A DNA stretch of 64,000 nucleotides from Deinococcus sp. QL22 (GCF_023370075.1 NZ_CP097149.1:2168001-2232000), one strand, 5' to 3'; positions 9,596-20,328 are shown, counted from the first letter of the stretch. The notes: a model not told the origin generated them from the sequence alone. Made by a program: numbers and translations.

Positions 9596-9815
9596 AGAAA
9601 AATCCCGCCCAGTCGCAGACGAAACCGAGTGGTACGAGTAGGAACAGAAGCAGGCGTACGGCGATGGATGGCAGGCGTCCTCTCCTGCGGAGCTGTACCA
9701 GATATGGGCGTCCGTTCTGCCTCACAGAGAGACAGACGGCGGGTTTTCTGTCTGGCTTGGCATCAGAGCCTGCCTACCAGCAGCCCAATCGCTCTAGCCT
9801 AGCGGGCCTGAACCC

Positions 9816-10688
9816 ATGACCCTGCGCCCGAATCCGAACACTGACGCCGACGCAAGCAACGAGGCCACCAGCCACCGGTTCCCCGTATTAGAAGCCCGCT
9901 TTGGCCGCCTGACCCCAATGGACGCCGGAATGCAGAGCCGCGTGTATGCCACGCCTGACGGTCAAACGGTGGTGAAGGTGTACCGCAATCATCAGGGCGA
10001 ACACCGCCTGGAGGCAGACAATATGCGCCGCGCCGACATGGGCGCGTGGGTGCTGGACGCCGTGGAAGCCGACGGCGTGGAGGCACTGATCATGCGGCGG
10101 TTCGCGGGGCGTCCCCTGACGGCTGCCGATGTGCCCCGCGCCCTCCCCCGCCTGCGCGAAATTATCGGGGCGCTGCATGGGGAACGCGCCGGACGGGTCG
10201 ATCTGCGCCGCGTTCGCGAACGCCTGCGCCGATTCCGCAGTGCGCTGGCCGCCTATCCGCTGGACGATCTGTTCGATGCCGTAGAAATCCCGCTTGAAAA
10301 CGGCCTGCTGGATCAACCCGCCGCGTTTTGCCATCTGGACATGTGGCACGACAACATTTTGATTGGGTCTGGTTTAGCGGCAACAGGCCAACCCGAAGTG
10401 CTGGTCATAGACTGGACGAAAGCGGGCTGGGACGATCCCCTGCGCGATCTGGCCCTGCTGAAAACGGGCACGCTGGATTTGCTGCCGCCCGATGAAAGTC
10501 TGGACGCCGCCCTGACCTTCCTGCCCGACCACGCGCCCGCCACCCTGACCCGTTACCGTGCCTACCTTGCCATGACCACCCTGCACGACTTGTACTGGTT
10601 TCTGATGAACGAGCCGTATGAATTCGAGGGACAGCGTGATCAGAAATTGCCCAGAGCACGGCATGTGCTGGGGCGATTGCCGGGCTAA
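9816..10688 (+). CDS. Aminoglycoside-phosphotransferase-like kinase (APH/choline kinase fold)
   Basis: A 290-residue protein with the kinase-like phosphotransferase signature: catalytic loop [12 protein letters not shown] (H-x-D-x4-N) at about residue 170, followed by the metal-binding [19 protein letters not shown]. The N-lobe holds QTVVKVYRN (ATP-binding Lys). The usual resistance-enzyme substrate contacts cannot be judged, so it may act on a small metabolite such as homoserine, choline or a sugar. It is monocistronic; the 220 bases upstream contain no gene. Confidence 0.85.
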   Translation: MTLRPNPNTDADASNEATSHRFPVLEARFGRLTPMDAGMQSRVYATPDGQTVVKVYRNHQGEHRLEADNMRRADMGAWVLDAVEADGVEALIMRRFAGRPLTAADVPRALPRLREIIGALHGERAGRVDLRRVRERLRRFRSALAAYPLDDLFDAVEIPLENGLLDQPAAFCHLDMWHDNILIGSGLAATGQPEVLVIDWTKAGWDDPLRDLALLKTGTLDLLPPDESLDAALTFLPDHAPATLTRYRAYLAMTTLHDLYWFLMNEPYEFEGQRDQKLPRARHVLGRLPG

Positions 10689-10891
10689 GCCAGGTGAACC
10701 AATCCATTAAAATTGGCATCTGCCCTGTCGGGACACCCGTAATATTGACGATCCCTTGTCAGTCACTTCAGACTGCGGGCTCTGCTAAACTTGAACCCAG
10801 TCTAATTTGCCATGATGTAGCCTCGTCTCTGGAGTTCTGAACACCGCTGCCCCCGGCAGCATTTCCCCAAGTGATCCATACAGGAGAACCG

Positions 10892-11653
10892 ATGAATATT
10901 CTGACCCTTGTCCGGCAAGTTCCGGATGCCGAAGCCCGCGTCAAAGTCTCTGGCAGCGCGGTCGACCTTGAAGGTACGACCCTCGTGATTGACGGCATGG
11001 ACGAATACGGCGTGGAAGAAGCCCTGCGCCTGCGCGAGGGCGGCGCGAATATCGAGATGATTACGGCGCTGGCGATTGGCCCCAAGCGCAACGAAGACGC
11101 CCTGCGAACGGCGCTGGCGATGGGTGTAGACCGCGCCATTCACGTAGAAACCGATGAGAAGCTGGACGCTGTGAGCCTCAGCCGGGTGGTGGCCCAGATC
11201 GCGCAGGCCGAGAATGCCACGCTGATTCTGGTGGGCGGGCAGGAAGCCGACTGGGATTCTCAGGCGCTGGGGGCGGCCACCGCCGAACGTCTCGGCTGGC
11301 CCCAACTGACATGGACGAACGAGCTGAAGATTGAGGGCGAGAGCATCAGCGGTCGGCACGATGTGGACGACGGCAACGAGAGTTTCAGCGCCCCGCTGCC
11401 CGCCGTGGTGACCACGCAGCAAGGCCTGAACGAGCCGCGTTACCCCACGCTGCCCAACATCATGAAGGCCAAGCGCAAGGAGCTGCGGAAAGACACGCTG
11501 GATACGTATGGCGCGGCCAACACCGTGCGCGTGGTGAATGCCGAAATTCAGACCCGTGCCCGTATGAACCGCGTGATAGACGGCAAAGACCCGCAGGCCG
11601 CCGCCGAGCAACTGCTGGACTTGCTGCGAAACGAAGCCAAGGTTCTGGCGTAA
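10892..11653 (+). CDS. etfB: Electron transfer flavoprotein, beta subunit
   Basis: The beta subunit of the FAD/AMP heterodimer that takes electrons from acyl-CoA and related dehydrogenases and passes them to ETF-quinone oxidoreductase. Conserved parts include [24 protein letters not shown], the AMP/ADP-binding [13 protein letters not shown], and the C-terminal [17 protein letters not shown] recognition loop. Length 253 is standard. The start at 10892 follows CAGGAGAACC. It sits 22 bases upstream of etfA, clearly one operon. Confidence 0.96.
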   Translation: MNILTLVRQVPDAEARVKVSGSAVDLEGTTLVIDGMDEYGVEEALRLREGGANIEMITALAIGPKRNEDALRTALAMGVDRAIHVETDEKLDAVSLSRVVAQIAQAENATLILVGGQEADWDSQALGAATAERLGWPQLTWTNELKIEGESISGRHDVDDGNESFSAPLPAVVTTQQGLNEPRYPTLPNIMKAKRKELRKDTLDTYGAANTVRVVNAEIQTRARMNRVIDGKDPQAAAEQLLDLLRNEAKVLA

Positions 11654-11675
11654 CGGCCCTAAAGGAGAACTGACC

Positions 11676-12638
11676 ATGAAACTGATCGTTGCTGAACATG
11701 CAAGTGGCAAGCTGACCAAGGCCACGCTGGAAATGGTGGCCGCTGCCCAGAACGCGGGCGGAGAAGGCCCCATAACACTGCTGGTGCTGGGGCAAAATGT
11801 AGCCGCTGTTGCCACCGAAGCCGCGCAGTATGCCGAGCAGGTGTTGGTGGGAGACAGCGCCGCGCTCGCCGCCTACAACCCCGAAGTGTGGGCCGCCGCC
11901 GCCGCGCAGATCGCGCAGGAAGGGGAAGCCAGCCTCGTGCTGATCGGTGGAAGCCGCAGCGGACGCGAATATGCTCCCCGTGTGGCCGTCAAACTGGACG
12001 CGCCGTATTTGGAAGATGCCACCAGCCTCAGCGTGAATGGCGAGACCGTGCAGGCGCAGCGTTACACCTACCTGGCCCGCGTGACCGAAACCGTTGAGGC
12101 CAGTGCCCCCACCGTCATCGTGACCGTGAAGCCCGGATCGTTTGCGCCTGCCGCCCCTGCTACTAGCACTGGCGCCGCCGCTGGCGAGCAGTACGACGTG
12201 GAACTGGAATTGCCAGCTGCCCGTACCCAGATCACAGGCCGCAGCGTGGAAAAAACCAGCCGTGTGGCCCTCACCGAGGCCGACGTGATCGTGACGGGCG
12301 GGCGCGGCGTGGGCAGCCCCGACAACTTTGCCACCTACGTAGAAGGCCTTGCAGACCGCATCGGTGCAGGGGTGGGCGCGACCCGTGCCGTGGTGGACGC
12401 AGGTTGGCGGCCCTACGCCGAACAGGTGGGCCAGACCGGGAAAACCGTGCAGCCCAAAGCCTACATTGCGCTGGGCGTTAGCGGAGCCGTGCAGCACCTC
12501 AGCGGCATGGGCAAAAGCAAATTCATCGTGGCGATCAACAAGGACGCCGAAGCCCCGATTTTCAAGGTGGCTGATTACGGCATTGTGGGCGACGTGAATC
12601 AGATCGTTCCCGCATTGATCGAGGCTGCCAAGAAGTAA
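11676..12638 (+). CDS. etfA: Electron transfer flavoprotein, alpha subunit
   Basis: The FAD-carrying alpha subunit. The C-terminal FAD domain shows [53 protein letters not shown] and [23 protein letters not shown], all diagnostic. Length 320 is usual. An AAAGGAGAA ribosome site precedes the ATG, and a terminator follows 17 bases after the stop. Together with EtfB it should serve the thiolase and dehydrogenase reactions encoded around 19.5-22 kb, although those genes are not adjacent. Confidence 0.97.
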   Translation: MKLIVAEHASGKLTKATLEMVAAAQNAGGEGPITLLVLGQNVAAVATEAAQYAEQVLVGDSAALAAYNPEVWAAAAAQIAQEGEASLVLIGGSRSGREYAPRVAVKLDAPYLEDATSLSVNGETVQAQRYTYLARVTETVEASAPTVIVTVKPGSFAPAAPATSTGAAAGEQYDVELELPAARTQITGRSVEKTSRVALTEADVIVTGGRGVGSPDNFATYVEGLADRIGAGVGATRAVVDAGWRPYAEQVGQTGKTVQPKAYIALGVSGAVQHLSGMGKSKFIVAINKDAEAPIFKVADYGIVGDVNQIVPALIEAAKK

Positions 12639-12654
12639 AGATCAAAAGCTGAAG

Positions 12655-12689
12655 CGCCGCCTGTCCTGATGGGGATGGGCGGCGTTTTT
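12655..12689 (+). terminator. Terminator of the etfBA operon
   Basis: The 7-bp stem CGCCGCC (12655-12661) with GGCGGCG (12678-12684) is followed by TTTTT. It is placed directly after etfA. Confidence 0.9.
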
Positions 12690-12910
12690 GGTTGTGTAAT
12701 TCAACTCCTTCACCCTTGGCTTGCAAAGCTCCGCAGGGGAGGGGTGAGTGAGCAACGCGAGTGCCTTTCCTTAGACCCCAGACCTTTGGCCCCTTAGACG
12801 ATCCCTTCTGCGGGGTTGCATCCCCCTGACAACTTTATGGTTAGACTAGGCAGGCCATTCCAATTCGCCCCGGCCTTCGCTGGCCGACCCCGCACTGCAC
12901 AAGGAGTTTT

Positions 12911-13546
12911 ATGCTGCCTTCCAAGCTGATGCCGTTTGCCGCCGCTGCCCTGACCCTGACCTTGGCTGCCTGTACACAGGCCACCACGCCCGCCAGCCTC
13001 GGCGACTATGCCAGCCGCCCAGAGTTGCAGGACGCAGAGAGTCAGGCGATTCTGGCCCGCTACGGCAACGATCCGGGCCTGATAGACGCGCTTCAGCAGG
13101 CCTACGGCGAGAAACCCACGCAACTGAGTTTGCCCACCGCACCCGCCCTGACAGGACTTGACGTTGCGAGTGACCGCCTCGCCTACATCAAGCGCACGGG
13201 CTGGGGCAGCGTGGGGAATTACAACGTGCAGTACGCCACCCATGCTTTCACTGCGCAGTCCTACTCCTACCTAGATTGGGGACGCGACGGCTGCTCTGCG
13301 CCCGACGGCCTTGGCCTCGGCTACCGCGAAGATTTCCGGCCCGCCTGCAACGTACACGACTTCGCCTACCGCAACCTGAAGGTCTACGAGCGCACCTCGG
13401 CCAACCGCCTGACCAGCGACGAGGTTTTCCAGACGAACATGAATATCATCTGCGCGGCCAAGAGCTGGTACAAGCGCCCCGCGTGCTACTCGGCAGCTTA
13501 TGCCTACTATCAGGGCGTGCGGGTGGGTGGGGACAGCAGCTTCTAA
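12911..13546 (+). CDS. Secreted lipoprotein phospholipase A2
   Basis: Begins with a signal peptide ending in LTLAAC, so Cys21 should be lipidated and the protein anchored outside the cytoplasmic membrane. The C-terminal domain belongs to the bacterial/fungal phospholipase A2 group: DGCSAPD and then [11 protein letters not shown] carry the catalytic His-Asp pair (H149, D150), with paired cysteines nearby. It would release fatty acids from the sn-2 position of phospholipids, using Ca2+. The N-terminal 100 residues are a helical prodomain-like region. It follows AAGGAG by five bases and is monocistronic. Confidence 0.88.
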   Translation: MLPSKLMPFAAAALTLTLAACTQATTPASLGDYASRPELQDAESQAILARYGNDPGLIDALQQAYGEKPTQLSLPTAPALTGLDVASDRLAYIKRTGWGSVGNYNVQYATHAFTAQSYSYLDWGRDGCSAPDGLGLGYREDFRPACNVHDFAYRNLKVYERTSANRLTSDEVFQTNMNIICAAKSWYKRPACYSAAYAYYQGVRVGGDSSF

Positions 13547-13650
13547 AGAGGGTCTAGAACGTGGGGTGTAGGTGATAGGGAGGGTGCAAAAGCCTACAAC
13601 CTACTTCCTACAGCCCACAACCCCACTCTCAGCGGCGCTATCGTATCGGC

Positions 13651-14274
13651 ATGGTCACAGTCGTTTCTCATCCGCTGGTGCAGCACAAACTTTCTCTGAT
13701 GCGCGACGTACAGACGGGCGTCAAGGAATTTCGGGAACTGGCTGCCGAACTGAGCCTGCTGCTGGCCTACGAGGCCATGCGCGACCTGGAAACCGTGCCC
13801 ACGCGCCTGCACACGCCCATAGAAGAGGGCGAATTCCCGATGCTGAGCGGCAAAAAGCTGGCATTGGTGGCTATCTTGCGGGCCGGATTGGTCATGACCG
13901 ACGCTATCGTGCAGCTTGTACCCGCTGCCAAAGTGGGGCATATCGGCCTGTACCGCGACCCCACCACGCTGCAACCGGTGGCCTATTACAACAAACTGCC
14001 CACCGACATTGCGGAGCGCCGCGTGTTCCTCACTGATCCGATGTTGGCGACTGGTGGCAGTGCCAGCGCCGCCATCGGGTTCCTTAAGGAAGCGGGGGCG
14101 CAGACCATTAAGCTGATGTGCATTCTGGCCGCGCCCGAAGGCATTGCGGTTATTCAGCGCGACCACCCGGAGGTAGACATCGTGGTGGCCGCTGTCGACC
14201 CGCGCCTGAACGATCACGGCTATATCGTGCCGGGGCTGGGCGACGCCGGAGACCGGATTTACGGGACGAAATAA
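13651..14274 (+). CDS. upp: Uracil phosphoribosyltransferase
   Basis: Pyrimidine salvage enzyme converting uracil and PRPP to UMP. Diagnostic stretches are [42 protein letters not shown], the PRPP loop [14 protein letters not shown], and the C-terminal uracil-binding [17 protein letters not shown]. Length 207 is normal. The stop is followed after five bases by the GTG of a TetR regulator, so the two are probably co-transcribed. Confidence 0.97.
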   Translation: MVTVVSHPLVQHKLSLMRDVQTGVKEFRELAAELSLLLAYEAMRDLETVPTRLHTPIEEGEFPMLSGKKLALVAILRAGLVMTDAIVQLVPAAKVGHIGLYRDPTTLQPVAYYNKLPTDIAERRVFLTDPMLATGGSASAAIGFLKEAGAQTIKLMCILAAPEGIAVIQRDHPEVDIVVAAVDPRLNDHGYIVPGLGDAGDRIYGTK

Positions 14275-14279
14275 GCCGC

Positions 14280-14879
14280 GTGGCCCGCACCGTCAACCCT
14301 ATTCAAGACCGGGCACGGCGTTCGGCGCTGGAAAAGGCCGCGTATCTGGCCATCTATGAGCGCGGCTATGCGGGGGTCACGTTGGCCGATATTGCCGCTC
14401 ATGCAGGCGTGAGCCGGGGCACGCTGGTCTATCACTTCGGCAGCCGCGCCGGACTGCTAGCCGCCGTGATGAGGCGGTTTACGCGCACCATAGGCGTCGC
14501 CACGCGGCGTGCCCTGCGCCAGGCCCAAACACCCGAAGCCAAGCTGACCGCCTTTGTGGAAAACCAGTTTTACGGCGTGCAGAACACCCGGCGCTTCTAC
14601 ACCGTGTCGCTGGACTTTTTGGCGGCGGCCACCCGCGACCCGGCTCTGATGGCGGTGCAGCGGGATTCCCTGCAAGACACCCTGACGCTGGATCTGGAAC
14701 TGGCGCGGCTGGCTGGAGAGGAAGGCGCAGAGCGGCGGGCGCGGCAATTGCGGGCGCTGGTCGAAGGCCTGAGCGTGCGCTTTCTGGCCGACCCCGAACC
14801 CGATTTGCAGGCCTACCGCGATGACTGCCTGGCCGGGCTACGGGCCATTTTGGGTGGCGAGAGTCAACCGCTTCCCTGA
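14280..14879 (+). CDS. TetR/AcrR-family transcriptional regulator
   Basis: The N-terminal DNA-binding domain is typical: AYLAIYERGYAGVTLADIAA followed by HAGVSRGTLVYHFGSRAGLL. The C-terminal ligand domain (about residues 70-199) contains FVENQFYGVQNTRRFY, as in fatty-acid-type regulators. I placed the start at GTG 14280 (VARTVNPIQDRARR), five bases after upp; the frame is open upstream inside upp. It could be the repressor acting on the inverted operators near 18.85 and 22.1 kb, but nothing in the sequence proves this. Confidence 0.88.
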   Translation: MARTVNPIQDRARRSALEKAAYLAIYERGYAGVTLADIAAHAGVSRGTLVYHFGSRAGLLAAVMRRFTRTIGVATRRALRQAQTPEAKLTAFVENQFYGVQNTRRFYTVSLDFLAAATRDPALMAVQRDSLQDTLTLDLELARLAGEEGAERRARQLRALVEGLSVRFLADPEPDLQAYRDDCLAGLRAILGGESQPLP

Positions 14880-14921
14880 CCGCCGCCTCAAGTCCACCCG
14901 ACTCCTGCTCTGGCATTCAGC

Positions 14922-14949
14922 AAAAAAGACCCGACACTTGGGCCGGGCC
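14922..14949 (-). terminator. Terminator of the first OmpH-like gene
   Basis: On the minus strand GGCCCG pairs with CGGGTC (6 bp including one G-U), followed by TTTTTT. It lies 17 bases beyond the stop of the OmpH-like gene. Confidence 0.75.
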
Positions 14950-14965
14950 TTCTCTGCGGGTCACC

Positions 14966-15445
14966 TTATTTCAGTGCTTTGATGACAGCTGGCGTCAGGT
15001 CGGTGGTCTGCGAGTTGGCGTAGACCACAAGGCCCGTTTTGGCGGCGATACTCTGGTCGAGTACCACGGTAAATCCACTGGTTTTGGCGACCTTGGCGAC
15101 CGTCGCGTTCAACTTGGTTGCCAGCGGTGCAAAGGCCGTATTCAGGCGCGATTGGTAGCCGTTCTGGGTGGTTCGGAAAGCCTGCTGCGCCTTAACCAAT
15201 GCCTGCTGATCGGCGGCTTTGCGGGACGCGGCGGCCTTGACCGCCAACGCCTGAATACTTTTGGTTCGGGCGGCCAGATCAGCCGTCACATTGGTATTGA
15301 GTTTCAGGTAGGTGGCGCTGTTGGGCATGGCCTTTACAGCGGCCTGTACGTTAACGAAGCCCACCCGTGAACGGGACTGTTGGGCGTGCGGCACTGTGAC
15401 CATCAGGGCAAAAGGGAGAAGAAGCAGAGTCAGTTTAGGATTCAT
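14966..15445 (-). CDS. OmpH/Skp-like periplasmic chaperone (copy 1)
   Basis: Signal peptide MNPKLTLLLLPFALMVTVPHAQ, then VGFVNVQAAVKAMP, the OmpH start motif. A central Ala/Lys/Gln helical hairpin follows, and the end reads VLDQSIAAKTGLVVYANSQTTDLTPAVIKAL. Members hold unfolded outer-membrane proteins in the periplasm. It is paralogous to the next gene, with which it probably forms one unit (hairpin between). I started at the Met at 15445, preceded by AGAGG, rather than the open frame to 15484. Confidence 0.88.
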   Translation of the reverse strand: MNPKLTLLLLPFALMVTVPHAQQSRSRVGFVNVQAAVKAMPNSATYLKLNTNVTADLAARTKSIQALAVKAAASRKAADQQALVKAQQAFRTTQNGYQSRLNTAFAPLATKLNATVAKVAKTSGFTVVLDQSIAAKTGLVVYANSQTTDLTPAVIKALK

Positions 15446-15483
15446 GTGTACCTCTGGAGAAGGGAAGGCGGGCGCAAAGAACA

Positions 15484-15504
15484 ACCCCCGCCTGATGCGG
15501 GGGT
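15484..15504. terminator. Hairpin between the two OmpH-like genes
   Basis: ACCCCCGC (15484-15491) and GCGGGGGT (15497-15504) form a perfect 8-bp stem with a 5-base loop. The following T run is short, so read-through into the second gene is possible. Confidence 0.65.
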
Positions 15505-15539
15505 GGGCAGGCTGACCCCGCAGGATCAGGGCTGCTGGC

Positions 15540-16049
15540 TCAGGGCTTCAGCGCCTTGACGGTGGCGTCGGTCATCTCGGCGGCGGGGTCGGCGTAGACC
15601 ACCAGACCACTGTTCTTGGCAACGTTGCGATCCATGACCACGCCGAAGCCGTTGGCCTTGGCTACTTTGTCGATGGCGGCGTCAACGGCAGTTTCCACAA
15701 CAGCAACTTTGGGAGCCAGTTGCTTGTCATACTCGGCGGCCTTGGCCTGACCGGTCTTGACGAGTGTTTCACGGCTCTGCTTGTCGGCGGCGGTGGCCTG
15801 CGAACCTTTGGCGTCAATGGCCTGAATCTGCTTGTTAATCCCACCGAGTTCAGTGTCAGCCGCCTTCTGAATTTTCTCGATTTCAGGGTTGGAGGGATGA
15901 GAGGTCAGCAGCTTTTGCACGTCTACAAAGCCGATTTTCTGGGGAGTGGTCTGGGCGTGTGGCGCGAGCGTACCGAGACCGAAGGCGGCGACGATAGCGA
16001 CTGGGGCCAGTGCTTTGGGGGACAGGAACGATTTGGCGGAAAGCTTCAT
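15540..16049 (-). CDS. OmpH/Skp-like periplasmic chaperone (copy 2)
   Basis: The signal region [33 protein letters not shown] is followed by [24 protein letters not shown], a central coiled coil, and a C-terminal [31 protein letters not shown] that matches copy 1. About 170 residues is the normal OmpH size. Two copies in tandem suggest a demand for outer-envelope protein folding. ATG 16049 is preferred over GTG 16058 because the signal peptide starts there. Confidence 0.9.
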   Translation of the reverse strand: MKLSAKSFLSPKALAPVAIVAAFGLGTLAPHAQTTPQKIGFVDVQKLLTSHPSNPEIEKIQKAADTELGGINKQIQAIDAKGSQATAADKQSRETLVKTGQAKAAEYDKQLAPKVAVVETAVDAAIDKVAKANGFGVVMDRNVAKNSGLVVYADPAAEMTDATVKALKP

Positions 16050-16178
16050 GATTTGCACCGTATCATGCTCATTTCTGAGCCGAATGAAGGCCGCCGTAGC
16101 CGGTTCACATCTCCCGTCAGAGAGGCGTCAGACCAGGAACGTCTCTCTGACGGCTCTGGGCAACGTAAACTGGTTCTT

Positions 16179-16823
16179 ATGCTGGTACGCGACTGGATGA
16201 CCCCTGACCCCATCACTGTGATGCCCGATACCCCCGTGATGGACGCCCTCAAGATTTTGAAGGAACGTGGCTTCCGGCGACTGCCTGTGATGCAGGACGG
16301 CCAACTGGTCGGCATCACCACCCGCAAAGACCTGAAGGACGCCGTGCCCAGCAAGGCCACGACCCTCAGTGTGTGGGAGCTGAATTACCTGCTGAGCAAA
16401 CTGACGGTGGCCGAAATGATGGCCCGCCCCGTCATCACCGCCTCAGAGAGCGAATACATGGAGGACGCGGCCCTGCGGATGCAGGAACATGCCGTGGGCG
16501 GCCTGCCTGTCCTCGACGACTTTGGGCAACTGTGCGGCATCATCACCATCACCGATGTGCTGCGGGCCTTTACCAACATCATGGGCCTGCGTGAAGGCGG
16601 CAAACGCCTGACGCTCGATATGCCCGACGTGCCCGGCAGCCTTGCGCGGGCCACCCAGGCCATTCAGCCCAGCAACATCATCAGTGTGGCCACCTACCAC
16701 AAAGACGCTGAACATGAAAACATCGGAGCAGGCCGCCGACGATTTGTGATACGGGTGACGGGCGAAGGCGTGCGCGACGTGCGGGCAAGGGTACGGGCCG
16801 TAGGAATAGACGTGCTGGACTGA
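16179..16823 (+). CDS. CBS-domain pair with C-terminal ACT-like domain
   Basis: Starts [29 protein letters not shown]1 spans about residues 1-60 and ends [12 protein letters not shown]2 spans about 78-140: [41 protein letters not shown]. Residues 145-214 resemble an ACT domain ([18 protein letters not shown]). Such proteins bind adenine nucleotides or amino acids and act as sensors, as in AcuB-like proteins linked to acetoin or acetate metabolism. The start is set by the family beginning; no strong ribosome site is visible, so it may be leaderless. Confidence 0.88.
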   Translation: MLVRDWMTPDPITVMPDTPVMDALKILKERGFRRLPVMQDGQLVGITTRKDLKDAVPSKATTLSVWELNYLLSKLTVAEMMARPVITASESEYMEDAALRMQEHAVGGLPVLDDFGQLCGIITITDVLRAFTNIMGLREGGKRLTLDMPDVPGSLARATQAIQPSNIISVATYHKDAEHENIGAGRRRFVIRVTGEGVRDVRARVRAVGIDVLD

Positions 16824-16827
16824 GCGA

Positions 16828-16861
16828 AGTGGGGAAGGCAATTCGACCTGCCTTCCCCACT
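16828..16861 (+). terminator. Strong hairpin after the CBS-ACT gene
   Basis: The arms 16828-16840 and 16849-16861 are perfectly complementary over 13 bases, beginning 5 bases after the stop codon. No U tract follows. Confidence 0.7.
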
Positions 16862-16901
16862 CCTGCAACAACAAAGCTGTGATAACGAGCTGTGATAAAT
16901 G

Positions 16902-16926
16902 AAAGACCCGCCTAGCGCGGGTCTTT
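16902..16926. terminator. Bidirectional terminator between CBS-ACT gene and tRNA-Lys
   Basis: AAGACCCGC pairs with GCGGGTCTT around CTAGC (arms 16902-16911 and 16917-16926), ending in TTTTT on the plus strand and flanked by As for the minus strand. It begins 4 bases after the 3' end of the tRNA read on the minus strand. Confidence 0.85.
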
Positions 16927-16929
16927 TTG

Positions 16930-17005
<76 letters not shown>

Positions 17006-17053
17006 TTCTCTGTTCCCGCTGCCCGTGTTGGGCTACGTGTGGCAGCGGGAATG

Positions 17054-17082
17054 AGTATACGTATGGTGGGTAGTTCTGTCAA
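17054..17082 (-). promoter_or_regulatory. Consensus sigma-70 promoter of tRNA-Lys
   Basis: On the minus strand TTGACA (17082-17077) and TATACT (17059-17054) are separated by exactly 17 bases, about 50 bases upstream of the tRNA 5' end. It is the best match to a vegetative promoter in the window. Confidence 0.88.
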
Positions 17083-17118
17083 ATCTAGGCGGAAGGGCTA
17101 TCGAATAGGGCTAGACCC

Positions 17119-18471
17119 TCAGCGTTTGAGATTGCGCGGCATGGGCGGCATTTTTTGGGGGAATCCACCTCTGCCTGGGCCTTTTCCGCCGGGGCCACTC
17201 ATGCGGCCCAGCATCTTCATCATGTCCTTCATCTGCTCGTGCATTTTCAGAATCCGGTTGATGTCCTGCACGGTATGGCCGCTGCCCGCTGCGATGCGCT
17301 TGCGGCGTTTGCCGTCAATGATCTTGGGATTGCGCCTCTCTTTCAGGGTCATCGAACTGATCATGGCGTCAATGCGCTGAATCTGCGCCTCGTCGACATT
17401 GAAGCCTTCGGGCAGGGCGCGGCTCATGCCGGGAATGAGCTTCAGCAGGTCGCCCAACGGCCCCATCTTGCGAATCTGGCGCAGTTGTACCAGCAGGTCT
17501 TCCAGATCGAAGTCGCCGGGTTTTTTGACCTCCATCGCTTTCAGGTCGGCCTGCTGGGCACGTTCGATCAGGCCCAGCATGTCGCCCATGCCGAGGATTC
17601 GGCCCGCCACGCGGTCTGGGTAAAACGGCTCCAGTCCGGTCAGCTTTTCGCTGGTGCCTGAAAAATAAATCGGCTTTCCAGTGACGCTGCGGGCACTTAG
17701 AGCCGCGCCGCCGCGTGCATCGCCGTCCATCTTGGTGATGATCAGACCCGACAGATTCACGCGGGCATCGAAGGTTTGGGCCACGTTCAGGGCTTCCTGC
17801 CCCGTCATGGCGTCCACCACCAGCAGCGTTTCGCTGGGCTGCAACTGGCTTTGCAGGTCGGCCAACTGATCCATCAGCGCGGCGTCTATTTGCAGGCGGC
17901 CCGCCGTATCCACGATCACCAGATCACGGAAATCTTCTTTGAGGTGAGCGTCCAGCCGGGCCCGCGTCTGCTGGGGGGTTTCGCCGTCGGCCACCTTCAG
18001 CACGGGCACGCCCACCTGTTTTGCCAGCACTTCCAATTGGTCGCGGGCGGCGGGGCGCTGGGTATCGGCGGCCACCAGCAGCACGCGGCGGCCTTTAGCC
18101 TTGTAGTGGGCGGCCAGTTTGCCCGTGCTGGTCGTCTTGCCCGCTCCTTGCAGGCCCACCATGAACCACACGTTGCCTTCGGTTTTCAGGGTCGGCTGTG
18201 CCGCTTGCCCGCCCAGCGTCTCGATCAGTTCGTCGTGCACCATCTTCACGATGGTCTGGCCCGCGTTCAGGCTGCCCAGCACGTCCTGGCCCACGGCCTT
18301 TTCGCTCACGCGGGCCACAAAATCTTTGGCCACCGTAAAGTTCACGTCGGCTTCCAGCAGTGCCATCCGAATCTCGCGCATGGCGGCCTTCACCTGCGTG
18401 TCGGTGAGTTTGCTCTCGCGGCCCACCCGGTCAAGGATGTCCTGTAACTTGTTGCCCAGCGCCTCAAACAT
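17119..18471 (-). CDS. ffh: Signal recognition particle GTPase Ffh
   Basis: SRP54-type protein, 450 residues. The N domain is followed by the G domain with [15 protein letters not shown] (P-loop), DTAGRLQID, and [13 protein letters not shown]. The M domain ends in a Met/Gly/Pro-rich tail ([23 protein letters not shown]) that binds 4.5S RNA and signal peptides. It directs nascent membrane proteins to FtsY. It is transcribed away from the MazG-like gene. Confidence 0.98.
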   Translation of the reverse strand: MFEALGNKLQDILDRVGRESKLTDTQVKAAMREIRMALLEADVNFTVAKDFVARVSEKAVGQDVLGSLNAGQTIVKMVHDELIETLGGQAAQPTLKTEGNVWFMVGLQGAGKTTSTGKLAAHYKAKGRRVLLVAADTQRPAARDQLEVLAKQVGVPVLKVADGETPQQTRARLDAHLKEDFRDLVIVDTAGRLQIDAALMDQLADLQSQLQPSETLLVVDAMTGQEALNVAQTFDARVNLSGLIITKMDGDARGGAALSARSVTGKPIYFSGTSEKLTGLEPFYPDRVAGRILGMGDMLGLIERAQQADLKAMEVKKPGDFDLEDLLVQLRQIRKMGPLGDLLKLIPGMSRALPEGFNVDEAQIQRIDAMISSMTLKERRNPKIIDGKRRKRIAAGSGHTVQDINRILKMHEQMKDMMKMLGRMSGPGGKGPGRGGFPQKMPPMPRNLKR

Positions 18472-18548
18472 AGCGTGAGGCTACCACGCAGCCGGGGCCA
18501 GCTTTGTTGTGCAGGTGGGACAGGGTATAGGCGGGATAGATTGCCGGG

Positions 18549-18833
18549 GTGGGCAAATTGGTCAGAGACAGTATCCCGGCATTGGTGGGCGCGGGCGCAG
18601 TGGCGCGAGTTTTGGACGCAGACGAGTATGCAGTTGCCCTGCAAGCCAAGTTGAATGAGGAAGTGGCGGAATATCTGGCAGCGCATGACCCGGAGGAATT
18701 GGCCGACGTGCTGGAGGTCTTGCACACTCTGGCCGCCCTGCACGGCCTGACACCCCAGGAATTGGAGGCAAAGCGGGCTGCCAAAGCGGATGCACGGGGC
18801 GGTTTTGGTGGACGCGTCTGGATGGAGTTCTGA
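18549..18833 (+). CDS. MazG-like nucleotide pyrophosphohydrolase (short form)
   Basis: A 94-residue protein with the phage/bacterial short MazG form: KLVRDSIPALV at the start, LNEEVAEYLAAHDPEELADVLEVLHTLAAL (the EExxE...ExxD metal-binding helices), and KADARGGFGGRVWME at the end. Members hydrolyse non-canonical or phosphoribosyl nucleotides. The start codon is GTG. It lies about 80 bases from ffh, divergently transcribed. Confidence 0.88.
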   Translation: MGKLVRDSIPALVGAGAVARVLDADEYAVALQAKLNEEVAEYLAAHDPEELADVLEVLHTLAALHGLTPQELEAKRAAKADARGGFGGRVWMEF

Positions 18834-18847
18834 CCTGTCCCGCCATG

Positions 18848-18863
18848 CCTAACGCCCGTTAGG
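18848..18863. promoter_or_regulatory. PaaR-type operator upstream of the AhpD-like gene
   Basis: CCTAACGCCCGTTAGG is a perfect inverted repeat. It matches the consensus CNAACGNNCGTTNG that I recall for the Thermus TetR repressor PaaR. A TACCCT-like -10 box lies 12 bases downstream, six bases before the ATG at 18886, so the operator overlaps the promoter and the mRNA may be leaderless. The same 28-base block precedes the thiolase gene in opposite orientation. Confidence 0.75.
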
Positions 18864-18885
18864 TTTCCCGCGCTACCCTAGACCC

Positions 18886-19482
18886 ATGACTCCAACCGAT
18901 TCCACCCACAACCAAATTTCATGGCTTGCCGTGCCCACTGAAGCTGACGTGCCGGAAGGCGTGCGGAAGCTGTGGAGCAAAGCGGAGGCCAACGTCGGAT
19001 TCGTGCCCAACGTGTTCCGCGCTCAGGCCCTCAACGGCGAGCAGTTCTTGGCGTGGTGGGGTTACTTCAACCTGCTGCTGAACAAGGAAGGCTTTCTGAC
19101 GCCGCTGGAGCGCGAGATGGTGGCGGTGGTGGTCAGCGGCGCGAACCGCTGTATTTACTGCGCGGTGTCGCACGGGGCGGCCCTACGCGAATTCTTGCGG
19201 CAAGCGGGCGAGAACCCCCACACGGCAGACCTTGTGGCCGTGAACTGGCGACATGCCAGCCTCAGCCCCCGCAGGGCCGCCCTGTGCGCCTACGCCGAGC
19301 GCCTGACTCTGCATCCGGCAGAGGTGACCGAAGCCGACTTACAAACACTGCGCGACGTGGGCCTCAGCGATCAGCAGACTTTGGAACTCGTACAGGTGAT
19401 CGGTATGTTCAACCTGACCAACCGAGTCAGCGGCGCACTGGGATTCTTGCCCAACGCCGAATATCACGGTCAGGGGCGGTAA
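18886..19482 (+). CDS. Peroxidase-related AhpD-like protein
   Basis: A 198-residue protein of the uncharacterised peroxidase-related CMD group. It has [46 protein letters not shown] with the redox CxxC (CIYC) and the following His, and the C-terminal [20 protein letters not shown]. AhpD-type proteins relay electrons to peroxidases. Its shared operator-promoter with the thiolase gene links it to acyl-CoA catabolism, perhaps to remove peroxide made by that pathway; that link is inference. Confidence 0.88.
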   Translation: MTPTDSTHNQISWLAVPTEADVPEGVRKLWSKAEANVGFVPNVFRAQALNGEQFLAWWGYFNLLLNKEGFLTPLEREMVAVVVSGANRCIYCAVSHGAALREFLRQAGENPHTADLVAVNWRHASLSPRRAALCAYAERLTLHPAEVTEADLQTLRDVGLSDQQTLELVQVIGMFNLTNRVSGALGFLPNAEYHGQGR

Positions 19483-19491
19483 AAGCAGAGA

Positions 19492-20328
19492 CTAATACTT
19501 ATAGAATCCTTCTCCGCTTTTGCGCCCCAACAGCCCCGCCTGCACCATCTTTCTCAGCAGCGGTGAAGGCCGGTATTTGTCGTCGCCTAGCCCTTTATGC
19601 AGCACTTCCATAATGGCAAGGCAGGTATCCAGCCCAATAAAATCGGCCAGAGTCAGCGGCCCCATCGGGTGATTCATGCCCAGTTTCATGATGCCGTCAA
19701 TAGCCTCCGGTTCGGCCACGCCCTCCATCACACACTGAATAGCTTCGTTCAGCATGGGCATCAGGATTCGGTTGGATACGAAACCGGGGAAATCATTGCA
19801 GGTCAGCGGTGTTTTGCCCATCTGTTCGGCGGTCTGAATGACTTTTTGCGCCGTTTCATCGCTGGTGCTGTGGCCGCGAATGACTTCTACAAGCGCCATC
19901 AAGGGCACCGGATTCATAAAGTGCATCCCGATAAACTGTGTAGGGCGGCCTGATACACTGGCGAGGGCCGTAATAGGAATGCTGCTGGTATTGCTGGCTA
20001 AAATGCCTTCTGCCTTCACGATGCCCCCCAACGTGCGGAACAATTCGGCTTTGATGGCCTCGTTTTCCACGATGGCTTCCACCACCAGATCGCTGTCTGC
20101 AAAATCGGTCAGATCGGTGCTGAAGCGGATGCGGCCCATAATTTCGTCGGGCGTTTCGGTCAACTTGCCTTTTTCGTGCAGCTTAGCCAAGCTTTTTTGA
20201 ATGGTGGCCCGTCCACGTTCCAGAAACTCTGGTTTGACATCCTGCACGATGACGCTAAAGCCACTTTGCGCGGCCACCTGTGCAATGCCCGCGCCCATCT
20301 GTCCTGCGCCTACGACTCCGAATTTCAT
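19492..20328 (-). CDS. 3-hydroxyacyl-CoA (3-hydroxybutyryl-CoA) dehydrogenase
   Basis: Short single-domain form, 278 residues. NAD-binding [20 protein letters not shown], then [30 protein letters not shown], the catalytic His in [19 protein letters not shown], and the C-terminal domain [32 protein letters not shown]. It converts L-3-hydroxyacyl-CoA to 3-oxoacyl-CoA. It lies downstream of the thiolase and YciI genes on the same strand and could be part of their transcript. PaaH of phenylacetate degradation is an alternative identity. Confidence 0.95.
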   Translation of the reverse strand: MKFGVVGAGQMGAGIAQVAAQSGFSVIVQDVKPEFLERGRATIQKSLAKLHEKGKLTETPDEIMGRIRFSTDLTDFADSDLVVEAIVENEAIKAELFRTLGGIVKAEGILASNTSSIPITALASVSGRPTQFIGMHFMNPVPLMALVEVIRGHSTSDETAQKVIQTAEQMGKTPLTCNDFPGFVSNRILMPMLNEAIQCVMEGVAEPEAIDGIMKLGMNHPMGPLTLADFIGLDTCLAIMEVLHKGLGDDKYRPSPLLRKMVQAGLLGRKSGEGFYKY